Shown: positions 43,092 through 52,199, numbered from the stretch's first letter. The stretch is 64,000 nt of DNA from Flavobacterium cyclinae (GCF_021172145.1 NZ_CP089095.1:1550001-1614000); one strand, 5' to 3'. Numbers and translations are program-made. Notes: generated from the sequence alone by a model not told the origin.

Positions 43092-44867
43092 ATGAACATA
43101 GATAAAAAAACAAAAATCTTATTAGCAATAACCTTATTAGTTGGGCTACTATTAGGAGCTTTGTTATTTGGTGGAAGCTCTGAAGAAAAAGATGAAAATA
43201 AAACAGATGCTTCATCAAAAGCAGAAACATGGACCTGTTCTATGCATCCACAAATTAGACAGCCAGAACCAGGTGATTGTCCTATATGTGGAATGGATTT
43301 AATCCCTTTGGAAGCAGGAGATGAAGATATAGATCCTGATGCAATTAGCATGTCGGAATCGGCCATGATTATTGCTGGAATCTCTACTTACAAAGTAGGA
43401 AATACCGATGGTGTTAAAGAAATTTCACTTAATGGAAAAGTTGAAGTTAATGAAAGAACCGTTTATAGCCAATCATCACATATACCAGGTCGAATCGAAA
43501 AAATTCAAGTTTCGTTTGTGGGCGAATATGTAAAAAAAGGTCAAGTGGTTGCTTATGTGTATTCTCCTGAATTAGCCAGCACACAACAAGAATTAATTGA
43601 AGCATATACTGTAAAAGACATTCAACCTGAATTATTTGAATCGGTAAAAATGAAATTGAAAAATTGGAAAGTTTCAGATGCTACTATTAACAGTATTATT
43701 TCTTCAGGTAAAACCCAAGATAGATTTCCTGTTTATGCCGATGTATCGGGATATATTATCAAGAAAAATGTTGAGTTAGGCGATTATCTTCAAAAAGGAC
43801 AAACATTATATGATGTTGCAGATTTATCAAACGTATGGGTTCTTTTTGAAATTTACGAATCAGATATGAGTTGGGTTAAAAAAGGAGATAAAATCAACTA
43901 TACAGTGGCATCTTTTCCAGGAGAAACATTTTCAGGAACAATTGCATTTATTGACCCATTTATAAACCCACTGACACGAATTGCAAAAGCAAGAGTTGAG
44001 GTAGCTAATTCTGGATTAAAATTCAAACCTGAAATGTTTGCAACGGGTACTTTAAAAACTAAAGTAGTTGGCAATAAAGCGACATTAAGTGTTCCTAAAT
44101 CAGCTGTAATGTGGACAGGAAAACGCTCTATTGTTTATATTAAAAATGAAACCGATAAGGGAATAACATTCAAACTACGTGAAGTGACATTAGGACCATT
44201 ATTAGGAAATGACTACATAATTGAAGAAGGTTTAAAAGTTGGTGAAGAAATAGTAGCAAATGGTACTTTTAATGTGGATGCAGCTGCACAATTAGCAGGA
44301 AAACCAAGCATGATGAATTTGGAAGGTGGCAAAGCAAATACAGGTCACAATCATGGAGATTCTTCTATGCCTATGAATGAAGATAAAAAAGTAGTATTAA
44401 AAGCAGAAAAAACAACGATAAGTTCTGAAGCTAAAAAGAGTTTACAACCCTTATACAAAGAATATTTTGAATTTAAAGATGCCTTAACAAAAGATGATTT
44501 TAATTCGGCTAAAAAAGCCTTGTTAGCATTTGAAAAATCTTTCAATAAAATAAACATGAGCGTATTTAAAGGAGAATCTCATAAAGTATGGATGAATTAT
44601 CAAACAGAGCTGAAAAAGCAGACACTTCATGCTTCACATATTAAAAACATTAAAGAATTAAGAATGTCTTTTGAACCAATATCAAATGTAATGATAGCCA
44701 TGACAAAAGCTTTTAATCCTTTAAATGAGAGTGCATACGTTCAGTTTTGTCCTATGGCAAATAGTGATAAAGGTGCCAATTGGTTAAGTAAAGAGAATAA
44801 AGTAGTTAACCCATATTTTGGAGCTTCAATGATAAAATGTGGAGAAGTTAAAGAAACAATTAAATAA
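43092..44867 (+). CDS. cusB: CusB-like adaptor with N-terminal metal-binding and C-terminal DUF3347 domains
   Basis: A 591-residue protein in three parts. After a membrane anchor (residues 9-28), WTCSMHPQIRQPEPGDCPIC with GMDLIP after it (from Trp47) is the small heavy-metal-binding domain found on Cus adaptors. The membrane-fusion core follows (ERTVYSQSSHIPGRIEKIQV to about residue 400). A His/Met-rich linker (NTGHNHGDSSMPMNED) leads to a C-terminal DUF3347 domain of ~150 residues ending AYVQFCPMANSDKGANWLSK, with NPYFGASMIKCG. The Cys/Met content suits Cu(I) capture. The separate lipoprotein encoded next carries the same DUF3347 domain. Confidence 0.9.
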   Translation: MNIDKKTKILLAITLLVGLLLGALLFGGSSEEKDENKTDASSKAETWTCSMHPQIRQPEPGDCPICGMDLIPLEAGDEDIDPDAISMSESAMIIAGISTYKVGNTDGVKEISLNGKVEVNERTVYSQSSHIPGRIEKIQVSFVGEYVKKGQVVAYVYSPELASTQQELIEAYTVKDIQPELFESVKMKLKNWKVSDATINSIISSGKTQDRFPVYADVSGYIIKKNVELGDYLQKGQTLYDVADLSNVWVLFEIYESDMSWVKKGDKINYTVASFPGETFSGTIAFIDPFINPLTRIAKARVEVANSGLKFKPEMFATGTLKTKVVGNKATLSVPKSAVMWTGKRSIVYIKNETDKGITFKLREVTLGPLLGNDYIIEEGLKVGEEIVANGTFNVDAAAQLAGKPSMMNLEGGKANTGHNHGDSSMPMNEDKKVVLKAEKTTISSEAKKSLQPLYKEYFEFKDALTKDDFNSAKKALLAFEKSFNKINMSVFKGESHKVWMNYQTELKKQTLHASHIKNIKELRMSFEPISNVMIAMTKAFNPLNESAYVQFCPMANSDKGANWLSKENKVVNPYFGASMIKCGEVKETIK

Positions 44868-44886
44868 ATTAATAAATTTTTAAATC

Positions 44887-45501
44887 ATGAAAAAAGTAAT
44901 CGGAATTTTAGCAGTAGCGTTATTAAGCGTAACAATCTCTTGTAAAGACAACAAAGAACAAGAAGAAGGAACAATGCCTAACGAAGGAATGCAAACGGAA
45001 TCGCATGAAGGACATGAACATGCCGCAGGTACAGAATCTACCGAAAGAGAAATTAACCAAAACAGCGCAAAAAACCCTGAAACAGCAGCAATTTTAGATG
45101 CTTATTTCGAAATCAAAAATGGTTTAGTAGCAGACGGTAAAGAAAAAGCTGCAGAAGGTGGTAATTCTCTTATAGCTGCTATTGAAAAATTTGATATGTC
45201 AAAATTAACTGGAGATACACATACAAAGTATATGGAAATTGCAGAAAGTGCTAAAGAACATGCAGAACATATCGTAAAAAGCCCAATTGATCATCAAAGA
45301 GAACATTTTGAAGCATTAAGCACTGATATGACTGATTTAGTAGCACTTCTTGGAACAGACAAAGTAATTTATCAAGACTATTGCCCTATGGCTAATAACA
45401 ATAAAGGAGCAAATTGGTTAAGTGAAGTTAAAGAAATTAAAAACCCCTATTTTGGTTCAAAAATGCTAAAATGTGGAAGTGTAAAAAAGCAAATCAACTA
45501 A
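44887..45501 (+). CDS. DUF3347 lipoprotein
   Basis: A 204-residue lipoprotein with lipobox SVTISC (Cys19) and an acidic/His-containing linker (MQTESHEGHEHAAGTES). A DUF3347 domain follows, with DYCPMANNNKGANWLSEVKE and NPYFGSKMLKCGSVK near its end. This closely parallels the C-terminus of the adaptor encoded immediately upstream, so it may have arisen by domain duplication. The conserved Cys/Met residues suggest periplasmic Cu(I) binding. It lies 19 bp after the adaptor and abuts the next gene (TAA-ATG). Confidence 0.85.
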   Translation: MKKVIGILAVALLSVTISCKDNKEQEEGTMPNEGMQTESHEGHEHAAGTESTEREINQNSAKNPETAAILDAYFEIKNGLVADGKEKAAEGGNSLIAAIEKFDMSKLTGDTHTKYMEIAESAKEHAEHIVKSPIDHQREHFEALSTDMTDLVALLGTDKVIYQDYCPMANNNKGANWLSEVKEIKNPYFGSKMLKCGSVKKQIN

Positions 45502-45957
45502 ATGAAAATTTCTAAAATCATCTTATTGATTTTACTGATTGTGTTTGTGGGAATTCAATTCATTCCCACAAAACGCAATCTAAGTGAAATTGTACCCAAT
45601 ACTGATTTTATGATAGTTAACAATGTGCCTAATAGTATTAAAAATACATTACAAACGTCTTGTTACGACTGTCACAGTAATAACACCTATTATCCGTGGT
45701 ACAATAAAGTGCAACCAGTTGCTTGGATTTTAGAAAGTCATATTGAAGAAGGCAAAGCAGAATTAAATTTTAGTGATTGGAATACTTATTCTAATAGAAG
45801 AAAAAAAAGTAAGTTAAAATCCATTGTTAGTCAAATTGAGGACGATAAAATGCCGCTTATATCATATACATTAATCCACAAAGATGCAGTTCTTACACAA
45901 AAACAGAAAACAGAAATCATAGATTGGATAACCAAGTTACAAATGGAAAATGAATAA
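45502..45957 (+). CDS. Haem-binding-domain protein (single CxxCH)
   Basis: A 151-residue protein with an N-terminal signal anchor (KIILLILLIVFVGIQFIP) and a Haem_bd-type domain: TSCYDCHSNNTYYPWYNKVQ (Cys54-x2-Cys57-His58), PVAWILESHIEEGKAELNFS and, near the end, a second Met/Lys-rich helix. One covalent c-type haem in the periplasm is expected. Such proteins are often next to copper efflux genes in Bacteroidota, possibly as redox partners that set the Cu oxidation state; that role is inferred. It starts directly at the stop of the DUF3347 lipoprotein gene. Confidence 0.85.
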   Translation: MKISKIILLILLIVFVGIQFIPTKRNLSEIVPNTDFMIVNNVPNSIKNTLQTSCYDCHSNNTYYPWYNKVQPVAWILESHIEEGKAELNFSDWNTYSNRRKKSKLKSIVSQIEDDKMPLISYTLIHKDAVLTQKQKTEIIDWITKLQMENE

Positions 45958-46009
45958 CCTTAATCAAATACATATTCTTTTCAGAATTAAGAGATAATTG
46001 CGATGCCAT

Positions 46010-46183
46010 TTGCAACTAATGGCAGAAATTCACAACACAAAGAAAAGAATGCCAATCATTCTAAAACCAGAAGACGAATCCAAATGGTTACAGCACGAAC
46101 CAATCAATAATTTTGCCTATCCCTATGAAGTAAATCTAACAGCAACTAAATTAGATAATTCTCCACAAGGTCTTTTGTTTTAG
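46010..46183 (+). pseudogene. 3' fragment of an SRAP (YedK/HMCES-like) gene
   Basis: About 55 codons encode LMAEIHNTKKRMPIILKPED and onward to DNSPQGLLF. This is the C-terminal core of the SOS-response-associated peptidase family, which crosslinks to abasic sites in single-stranded DNA; the IHN and RMP motifs are conserved there. The N-terminal catalytic Cys2 region is missing, and upstream sequence is unrelated, so the gene is truncated. It marks a junction between the Cus operon and mobile-element debris. Its SOS link matches the umuDC copies in the same island. Confidence 0.75.
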
Positions 46184-46475
46184 TACTCATATACAGAATA
46201 TTATGAAGCGAAAGGCTCGGGCATTCTTGGTTTCCATATTCCCGCTGTCCGTTAAACACGGTATCACTCCCATCGGGGCTAAAAAGTAAACAAATGGCTT
46301 TCTTGGTTTCTTTGTTTTTAATAGGAACGCTTCGCTAAGTTATTTGCGCCCACCCAGTCCAACGCTCCCCAACGCTCCTGTGGTATTTTGTGTGTTTTTA
46401 GCACTTGTTTTCCCTATAGTAAGTCAATAAAAAAAGGCTCCCTGTTTTCAACTAAAAAGCACAAATCCGTTAACC

Positions 46476-46498
46476 GTCATCCTGAGCTTGTCGAAGGG
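46476..46498 (+). repeat. CCTGAGCTTGTCGAAGGG dispersed repeat, copy 1
   Basis: A 23-bp sequence containing CCTGAGCTTGTCGAAGGG occurs identically at 51975-51997. It is a known type of short dispersed repeat in Bacteroidota genomes, by recollection. Confidence 0.75.
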
Positions 46499-46590
46499 CC
46501 CTCGCGCACAGTCCGCCTTTTTTTATCCACTTACATCCAATCCAAAAAACAAACGCTAAAAACACACAAAAACCACTCCCAAGCTATGTT

Positions 46591-46662
46591 TACATAATAA
46601 GTGTTATAATGCCTTCCATCTCCCAATGCTACGCCAACGGCAGTCATAACAGTTATTATGTA
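46591..46662. repeat. TACATAATAA inverted repeat
   Basis: TACATAATAA (46591-46600) and TTATTATGTA (46653-46662) are perfect inverted arms, with a nested GTTAT/ATAAC pair inside. The core is GC-richer. It may be a recombination site, origin-like hairpin or RNA structure of an element. Confidence 0.6.
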
Positions 46663-47276
46663 AAATATCCTCGCCCAGCCGCACCCACCCGAAAGATAAT
46701 AGGAACGCTACCGCTGACGTAGTTTGCATTGTTTTTTGAAAATGCCTCCCATTTTCATAAGACCTAAACTGCTAACTGAAAACCGCGACTGCCAACTAAA
46801 CTATCAGGCATTATCAAAAATCAAACCGCTACAAGAGTGTGTTTTTATTTGCAGAAGCACAGCATTCAATACGATTACAAATAAAACCACACCCTTGTTT
46901 ACGAATCCTGATTGAGCTCCCCCAACCAATCACCCAACACCCATCATCCATCACCAGACAATAGGAAAACATTTTTACAAAAAAAAGGATAAAAAAGAAG
47001 CCAAAGGTTTGTTCCGGGTATTCAAAAAAGCAAGTTCAAGCCGTCCCGGTTATTTGAATTTTTTTTCGAGTGAAAGCCTGCAAAACAGTAAATCAAACAA
47101 GAAAAAAAAATTCAAAAAAAACTTGCTTTTTTGAAACCCTCCACAAAGAAAGACGGCTTTCTTTTTTTTCCTTTTTTCTTTTGCAAAAATGTGTGTGGGG
47201 CATCTCGGTTTTCAATCACATTTTGTGCAATCACGGAGGAAAGACGAAGGAATTTAACCTTTTAAATCCTTGTTTT

Positions 47277-47699
47277 ATGGACACAATTTTTATCAAAACC
47301 CACCAACCTGGGGCGAAGTATGACAAACCGCATTTTTTCGTATTATCAAAAGGACTAAATAGCGGAAAACCTCAAAACGAACCTTTTACAAACAGCTTTG
47401 TATTAGTATTCCAGACCGAAGAGCAAAAAGAAAACATTTTCTATGTAGCGTTAAGCTTATGGAAAACGAAGTTCTGGCATCCGTTCTTAAAAGGTTCTGT
47501 AATCCCTTTTATTACCCTTTACGACTTCAAAAAAGAGTTCAATCCAAAAGCCGCCCGAATGATGAGAGAACACGAGCAGCACCTGAAACACATTCAAGCA
47601 CTCAAGCTGCTGCAAGAACAAGAAAACCACCACCACAAAAACATCCACCTCATCAACGAACTCAAAAACGCTATTATGATGAGGTATAGAATGAAATGA
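47277..47699 (+). CDS. DUF6943-like mobile-element protein
   Basis: A 140-residue soluble protein. The ATG at 47277 is chosen because the upstream part of the open frame runs through poly-A/T filler. It contains FIKTHQPGAKYDKPHFFVLS, NSFVLVFQTEEQKENIFYVA and a highly charged helical C-terminus (MMREHEQHLKHIQALKLLQE) rich in His, Gln and Lys. This pattern matches a family I know as DUF6943, found in integrative conjugative elements of Bacteroidota, with unknown function. An A/G-rich stretch with GGAGG lies ~40 bp upstream, too far to be its ribosome-binding site. A terminator follows. Confidence 0.7.
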   Translation: MDTIFIKTHQPGAKYDKPHFFVLSKGLNSGKPQNEPFTNSFVLVFQTEEQKENIFYVALSLWKTKFWHPFLKGSVIPFITLYDFKKEFNPKAARMMREHEQHLKHIQALKLLQEQENHHHKNIHLINELKNAIMMRYRMK

Positions 47700-47704
47700 T
47701 AGTT

Positions 47705-47733
47705 AGCCTTGACTAATATGTCGAGGCTTTTTT
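47705..47733 (+). terminator. Rho-independent terminator after the DUF6943-like gene
   Basis: AGCCTTGAC and GTCGAGGCT pair (one G-U) around a TAATAT loop and run into T5-6. Confidence 0.8.
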
Positions 47734-47876
47734 ATTAAAATTGTACAGATAAATTAAATAATGTATAAATTTGAATGGTAGTCAAAAATTAAGAGTAAAT
47801 ACACCCAAAATGTTGTGACTATGGAGATTTTACACTAAAAGCAAATAATCAAAAACCAAGGTAACTTAAAAATAAC

Positions 47877-47905
47877 TTTGTGATAATAATAGATTACTAA
47901 TTTTG
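47877..47905 (+). promoter_or_regulatory. Bacteroidota promoter (TTTG-N17-TAATTTTG)
   Basis: The -33 TTTG at 47877-47880 and -7 TAATTTTG at 47898-47905 are 17 bp apart, matching the consensus well. An overlapping TAACTTTG (47873-47880) could be a second -7. The ATG follows at 47923. Confidence 0.65.
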
Positions 47906-47922
47906 AAAAAAATAAAAAAGAT

Positions 47923-48432
47923 ATGAAAAAAATTTTATTACTCTTGCTCACCACTTTTACTTTAAGTTGCTGCAACAATGAAGATGACACCCCACAAAAC
48001 CCTATTGACCAACTACCACCAGCTACACAAGATGGTGCAAACACTTTTGGGTGCTTAATTAACGGTGAACCTTTTGTAGTATTAAACACATCAAACCAAA
48101 CTGCAATATATCAAGGAGGTGTTTTACAAATTGGTGGAAGTATTGATAATTCGGACATGGATGTAAATATAATTTTAAGGATAAGCGAAAGCATTTCTAT
48201 AAATACAAGTTATAGCTTAACTAATATACCATTTAATCAATCTTTATTCATTAACAACGGAAACGGTTGTTATTATGACTTTGCTAACACTATATCTGGT
48301 TCGGTAACTATAACAAATTTTGATCAAACTAACTTTATTATTTCAGGTACATTTAATTTTTCTACTCAAACAAATGAATGTGAAAATATAAATATTACTA
48401 ATGGTCGTTTCGATTTACAATACATACCCTAA
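47923..48432 (+). CDS. DUF6252-like lipoprotein
   Basis: A 169-residue lipoprotein with lipobox FTLSCC and a DDTPQNPIDQLPPATQDGAN linker. The segment TFGCLINGEPFVVLN is characteristic of a family I know as DUF6252 (PPAT...NTFGCL(I/V)NG motif). The remainder forms alternating beta-strands (LRISESISINTSYSLTNIPF). Function is unknown; these are surface or periplasmic lipoproteins in Flavobacteriia. It has its own promoter and lies 18 bp before the large esterase-like gene. Confidence 0.8.
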   Translation: MKKILLLLLTTFTLSCCNNEDDTPQNPIDQLPPATQDGANTFGCLINGEPFVVLNTSNQTAIYQGGVLQIGGSIDNSDMDVNIILRISESISINTSYSLTNIPFNQSLFINNGNGCYYDFANTISGSVTITNFDQTNFIISGTFNFSTQTNECENINITNGRFDLQYIP

Positions 48433-48450
48433 CTTTTAAAATCTATAAAA

Positions 48451-51400
48451 ATGAAAAGAATTCTATTATTTCTTGTGTGTTTGGCTACATTTAATATACA
48501 AGCTCAAAACACGTCTTATGCCAATCGTATGCAATATATTTTTGGTAACATAGACAAAACCAAAGTAACTACAGGTTATCTCAAAGAATTTGGTATCCGT
48601 TTTTGCGATGTAGAACTGTACAACGGAATTATTACACCAAACAATACTGTTGACAAAACACGTTGGCAATCGCTCTATTCATCGCTTTATACTATGCGTG
48701 TGGGTACTGTTGCCCAGAATATGATGGCACCTAGCATTGTAAATACTAATTTAAAAACGGCACAAAGCAATTCAAACGATATTCTTTTAGCTGTACAACA
48801 TTATAATTATCAGCAATATAAAACCAATGCATATACTAATGGTGATGTAACTATCACAAACGATAAAATTTATGATGTAACAGGTAGAAATCCTTACGAT
48901 AGTAAAACATTATTTGCTATTACACCATTAAAACAACAGCTACAAGGTAGTAATTTCAATTTCAAACTACCAAGTAATTTAATTTACTCTAATGTTGGAA
49001 TTACAATAAGTCAAATTACTGTTGATTTCAGCAATGGACAAGGATATCAAAATGTAGCTGTTAATGAAGTTAAAAATATATCTTATACGTCAGGCGGAGA
49101 AAAAACCATAAAAGTAAAATTCGAATATACCAATGGAACTATTGTTGAAAGTCATTCTAAAATTTGGGTAGATTATGTAGATTCAACTCAAAATGCACAA
49201 GCTCGCTTTAACGGTTTTGGTAGCGATATGTTTTGGGTAAACCATGCGGTTACAGGAAACAATTGGAATGGTAGTGCTGCTACGGGTCTTGTAACTATTG
49301 AGTTAGCACCAGGACACACACAAGTAACCAAACCATTAATTATCATTGAAGGTTTTGATCCTGAAAATAGTTTCAATTATTTGGATTTAATTAATGATGA
49401 TGGTCTAGGAGGTTTAAATATCCAAATAAGTCAAACTGGACAACCATTTTTAACTCTCAACCAAGCCATAGAAGATGAAGATTATGATTTAGTTTTTGTA
49501 GATTTTGTAAACAGCACCGATTATATTCAGCGTAATGCCTATATGGTAGAAGAGGTTATAAGACAAATTAACCAATTAAAAGTAGGCAACGAGAAAAATG
49601 CCGTTTTAGGTATGAGTATGGGTGGTTTAGTTGGTCGTTATGCTTTGAGAGATATGGAAATTAATGGTGAAACTCATGAAACTAAACTTTATATAAGTCA
49701 TGATAGCCCTCATCAAGGAGCAAATTTACCTTTAGCATATCAGGCATTGGTACGTCATTTAGCTGGCGAAGGTATTAGTATTCCTGTATTAATGGGGTTA
49801 TTTAATATCGATTTATTTGAATTGACAGATATTATTCCTGAACTAGAGAATGGGTTGAACTTATTACAAAGTCCCGCAGCACAGCAAATGATTAGTTATC
49901 AGTTACAAGGCACTGGTACCAATACAACAAACATTTCCACAACACTTCAAAATAGCTTTATGACAGAATATGTAAATATGGGAATGCCACAACAAAACGG
50001 AATACGAAACATTGCCATTGCTAACGGCTCTGAATGTGGTACACCTTTAGACTTTAACCCTTATGCAACACTTGTAGATATAAACGAAAAAATTGATATA
50101 GGTTGGTTTACTTCTATGGTTTATTATGGTCTTACACTAAACCCAGTAGGGTATCTAACGGGTGTACTATCTACAAACACCGATATTAAAGGTGAATTTA
50201 ATTTAAAAGCACTACCTAACCAACAATCACAACAAATTTATAAAGGTAAATTATATGTTAAGAAAAAAGTGCTTGGTTTCATAAATGTAGAAGAACAAAT
50301 AATTGGACAAAAAACAATTAACTCTACCACAAATATGTTGCCACTGGATAATGCCAGCGGTGGTGTTTATAATCTAGAACTTTTTATTCCTGCATCTTCT
50401 GGCATTGGTCAATATGTATTAGAACCAAGATTTAATTTCATTCCTACATACAGTAGTTTAGATGTTGGTAGTGGTAATACAACAATTATTCCAAGTGATT
50501 TAACAAAAAAATATAACCCTCAATCACCACCTCCAGCTCCAAAAAATGTGCCCTTTCATAACTTTTTCACAAATTCAATAACAAGTGAAGCTCATATTCA
50601 ATTTACATTAAACAATGGATTTTGGTTAAGAAATGAAATTGCAGGAACACCAGAAATATTTTCTTGCTCTTTTGTTTGTAGCGATAAAGTTAATAACATT
50701 TCAGGTACAAGTATTATTTGCAATTCAAATACAGCTACTTTTACAGCACCAACTGGTGGAGCATTTTACAATTGGCAAATTATTGATGGCTCTCATTTAA
50801 TTGCTTCTTCCACTGGTAGCAACGCACAGAATTTTTCATTTACCACACTTTCAACTGGTTATGGTCGTGTAAAAATACAAGTAACCATGGGCGATGACCC
50901 AAATAATACGGGCAACGGTCGCTGTGGAAATGCCATCTTTACAAAAAATATTTGGGTAGGCAAACCTTATGTTTTTGGTGCAAATCCTAACCCTAATGAA
51001 CTTGAATATTTTGTAGACGACACTACTTGTCCTGTTGAATCAACAACACTATGTGCAGGAAATTACCGTGAAGAAAACAGCAGAACAATTTGTGTAGCAG
51101 GTTTGGACAGTAGTTCACAATGGGAAATAGTAAAACTATCTGGATATTTTAGCTACAGTCATTACAATGGTATCATTACTATAAACCCTTCTATTCCTGG
51201 CACATTATCATTCAAAGTAAGAGTTTCCAACACTTGTGGAATTTCTGATTGGAAAACATTTACCTATAATGCGATTAATTGTAATTCAAATATAGTATTA
51301 AGAAGTACAGAAACTTCAACCTATGTAGTTTATCCAAACCCTTCAAAAGATATTGTCAATATAGATTTGAGAGATAGTAATAATCAACCCGAAAAAGACG

Positions 51401-51567
51401 CCCAAATATCGGGTGAGCTATTCGATTTAATGGGATTATCTAAAGCAAGAGTTGAAATAATTAACAACAAAGCTGTTTTTTCAGTCACGGATTTATCAAA
51501 GGGAATTTATGTTTTAAAAATTTACATAGACAACGATGTTGAAAGTCATCAAATAGCTGTAGAATAA
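48451..51567 (+). CDS. Large T9SS-exported alpha/beta-hydrolase-like protein
   Basis: A 1038-residue exported protein. The signal peptide is MKRILLFLVCLATFNIQAQ. A central alpha/beta-hydrolase-like region shows TKPLIIIEGFDPENSFNYLD (strand plus oxyanion-like turn) and VLGMSMGGLVGRYALRD, with nucleophile Ser389 in G-x-S-x-G. A candidate His is in ISHDSPHQGANLP. The C-terminal part has PKD-like beta domains (from ~770, SGTSIICNSNTATFTAPTGG) and a type A T9SS sorting domain (VVYPNPSKDIVNIDL to KGIYVLKIYIDN). It is likely a secreted lipase or esterase; the substrate is unknown. A bidirectional-looking terminator follows. Confidence 0.85.
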   Translation: MKRILLFLVCLATFNIQAQNTSYANRMQYIFGNIDKTKVTTGYLKEFGIRFCDVELYNGIITPNNTVDKTRWQSLYSSLYTMRVGTVAQNMMAPSIVNTNLKTAQSNSNDILLAVQHYNYQQYKTNAYTNGDVTITNDKIYDVTGRNPYDSKTLFAITPLKQQLQGSNFNFKLPSNLIYSNVGITISQITVDFSNGQGYQNVAVNEVKNISYTSGGEKTIKVKFEYTNGTIVESHSKIWVDYVDSTQNAQARFNGFGSDMFWVNHAVTGNNWNGSAATGLVTIELAPGHTQVTKPLIIIEGFDPENSFNYLDLINDDGLGGLNIQISQTGQPFLTLNQAIEDEDYDLVFVDFVNSTDYIQRNAYMVEEVIRQINQLKVGNEKNAVLGMSMGGLVGRYALRDMEINGETHETKLYISHDSPHQGANLPLAYQALVRHLAGEGISIPVLMGLFNIDLFELTDIIPELENGLNLLQSPAAQQMISYQLQGTGTNTTNISTTLQNSFMTEYVNMGMPQQNGIRNIAIANGSECGTPLDFNPYATLVDINEKIDIGWFTSMVYYGLTLNPVGYLTGVLSTNTDIKGEFNLKALPNQQSQQIYKGKLYVKKKVLGFINVEEQIIGQKTINSTTNMLPLDNASGGVYNLELFIPASSGIGQYVLEPRFNFIPTYSSLDVGSGNTTIIPSDLTKKYNPQSPPPAPKNVPFHNFFTNSITSEAHIQFTLNNGFWLRNEIAGTPEIFSCSFVCSDKVNNISGTSIICNSNTATFTAPTGGAFYNWQIIDGSHLIASSTGSNAQNFSFTTLSTGYGRVKIQVTMGDDPNNTGNGRCGNAIFTKNIWVGKPYVFGANPNPNELEYFVDDTTCPVESTTLCAGNYREENSRTICVAGLDSSSQWEIVKLSGYFSYSHYNGIITINPSIPGTLSFKVRVSNTCGISDWKTFTYNAINCNSNIVLRSTETSTYVVYPNPSKDIVNIDLRDSNNQPEKDAQISGELFDLMGLSKARVEIINNKAVFSVTDLSKGIYVLKIYIDNDVESHQIAVE

Positions 51568-51684
51568 GTTACAAGTTTTAGCTTTTATTGTACATTTAGT
51601 TTTTCTAATGTATTGATTATTTTTAATCAATATGTTACATATACAACATTGCTCAAGTTAATACAAAAAAATGAAAAAACTTAA

Positions 51685-51712
51685 AAAGCCTAATCGTAAA
51701 TGATTAGGCTTT
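51685..51712. terminator. Hairpin terminator between convergent genes
   Basis: AAAGCCTAATC and GATTAGGCTTT pair perfectly over 11 bp around GTAAAT, with A and T runs on both sides. It can serve both the hydrolase gene (+) and the minus-strand cluster. Confidence 0.8.
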
Positions 51713-51748
51713 CTAATACTCAGTAAAGGTTACCAATCAAAACTGAGC

Positions 51749-51922
51749 TTATTTCTTTTTTGAGGTGAGGCGTTTTAAAAACACCGTAACACCAAAACTC
51801 ACTACTGCTCCAATAAAGGCTAAAACTATTGTTTTCAAGACATCTGCTGAGGTTAAATTAGGTATAACACTCAAAACAAATCCTCCAAAAGTTCCTGCCT
51901 TCAAAGTTAAAGAATTATCCAT
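51749..51922 (-). CDS. Small membrane protein of the minus-strand cluster
   Basis: A 57-residue protein starting at the ATG at 51922 (MDNSLTLKAGTFGGFVLSVI). It has one hydrophobic helix (VLKTIVLAFIGAVVSFGVTVFL) and a basic tail (KRLTSKKK). The upstream in-frame codons translate only the dispersed CCTGAGCTTGTCGAAGGG repeat and are not a genuine N-terminus. Its start overlaps the end of the upstream 94-codon gene by 8 bp, indicating coupling. Proteins like this accompany the DUF5675-type gene and a 250-aa conserved protein in Flavobacteriia. Holin-like behaviour is possible but unproven. Confidence 0.6.
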   Translation of the reverse strand: MDNSLTLKAGTFGGFVLSVIPNLTSADVLKTIVLAFIGAVVSFGVTVFLKRLTSKKK

Positions 51923-52199
51923 TCCGTCCAACGTCAGTTTCGGGTTTTGCCTCATCTTTTTTGTTGCCTCGGGTGTCATCCTGAGCTTGTCGAAGGGTGT
52001 CATCAACCGTAATCTGGCTCACTGCCGATAAAACACCACCTGCAACGGCTGCATAACCCGCAACGGTTACAACAACAGCAGGTAAAGCTACTGGAGCAGC
52101 TACAATGCTTCCACTTACTGCTAATAAGGCTAATCCAATGGTGCGCAACACCTTAAAAAATTTCGGAGTGGGTGCCTTAGCACGTTCTACTACATTCAT
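51915..52199 (-). CDS. Small membrane protein containing an in-frame dispersed repeat
   Basis: A 94-residue protein with a hydrophobic N-terminal half (VLRTIGLALLAVSGSIVAAP, VVVTVAGYAAVAGGVLSAVS) and a polar tail. The tail includes VDDTLRQAQDDTRGN, of which TLRQAQDD is encoded by the 23-bp CCTGAGCTTGTCGAAGGG element lying in frame. The repeat has therefore inserted into or extended the coding region without a frameshift. Overlap with the next small gene suggests the reading frame is used. Function is unknown. Confidence 0.55.
   Translation of the reverse strand: MNVVERAKAPTPKFFKVLRTIGLALLAVSGSIVAAPVALPAVVVTVAGYAAVAGGVLSAVSQITVDDTLRQAQDDTRGNKKDEAKPETDVGRNG
51975..51997. repeat. CCTGAGCTTGTCGAAGGG dispersed repeat, copy 2 (inside a coding region)
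   Basis: Identical over 23 bp to 46476-46498. On the minus strand it reads in frame within the 94-codon gene. Confidence 0.75.

Larger units (their letters stand above)
46184..47276. other. Gene-poor mobile-element debris
   Basis: No convincing gene is present in ~1.1 kb; the open frames are short with poor composition. Contents are a tandem CCAACGCTCC repeat near 46360, two AATAGGAACGCT copies (near 46320 and 46698), the CCTGAGCTTGTCGAAGGG repeat and a 10-bp-armed inverted repeat. From 46920 there is C/A-rich sequence, with long A and T runs between 47100 and 47180. Patches of higher GC alternate with A+T-rich DNA, typical of conjugative-element intergenic regions in this phylum. Confidence 0.5.

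Noticed and set aside
46388..46915. Two 60-70 codon open frames in mobile-element debris
   Set aside because: One translates the dispersed CCTGAGCTTGTCGAAGGG repeat, and neither has a coherent protein pattern.
47070..47276. N-terminal extension of the DUF6943-like protein
   Set aside because: The extension is encoded by A/T homopolymer-rich filler; the conserved protein starts at 47277.
51765..52031. 88-codon + strand open frame opposite the small membrane genes
   Set aside because: It is the antisense shadow of two overlapping minus-strand genes with better composition.
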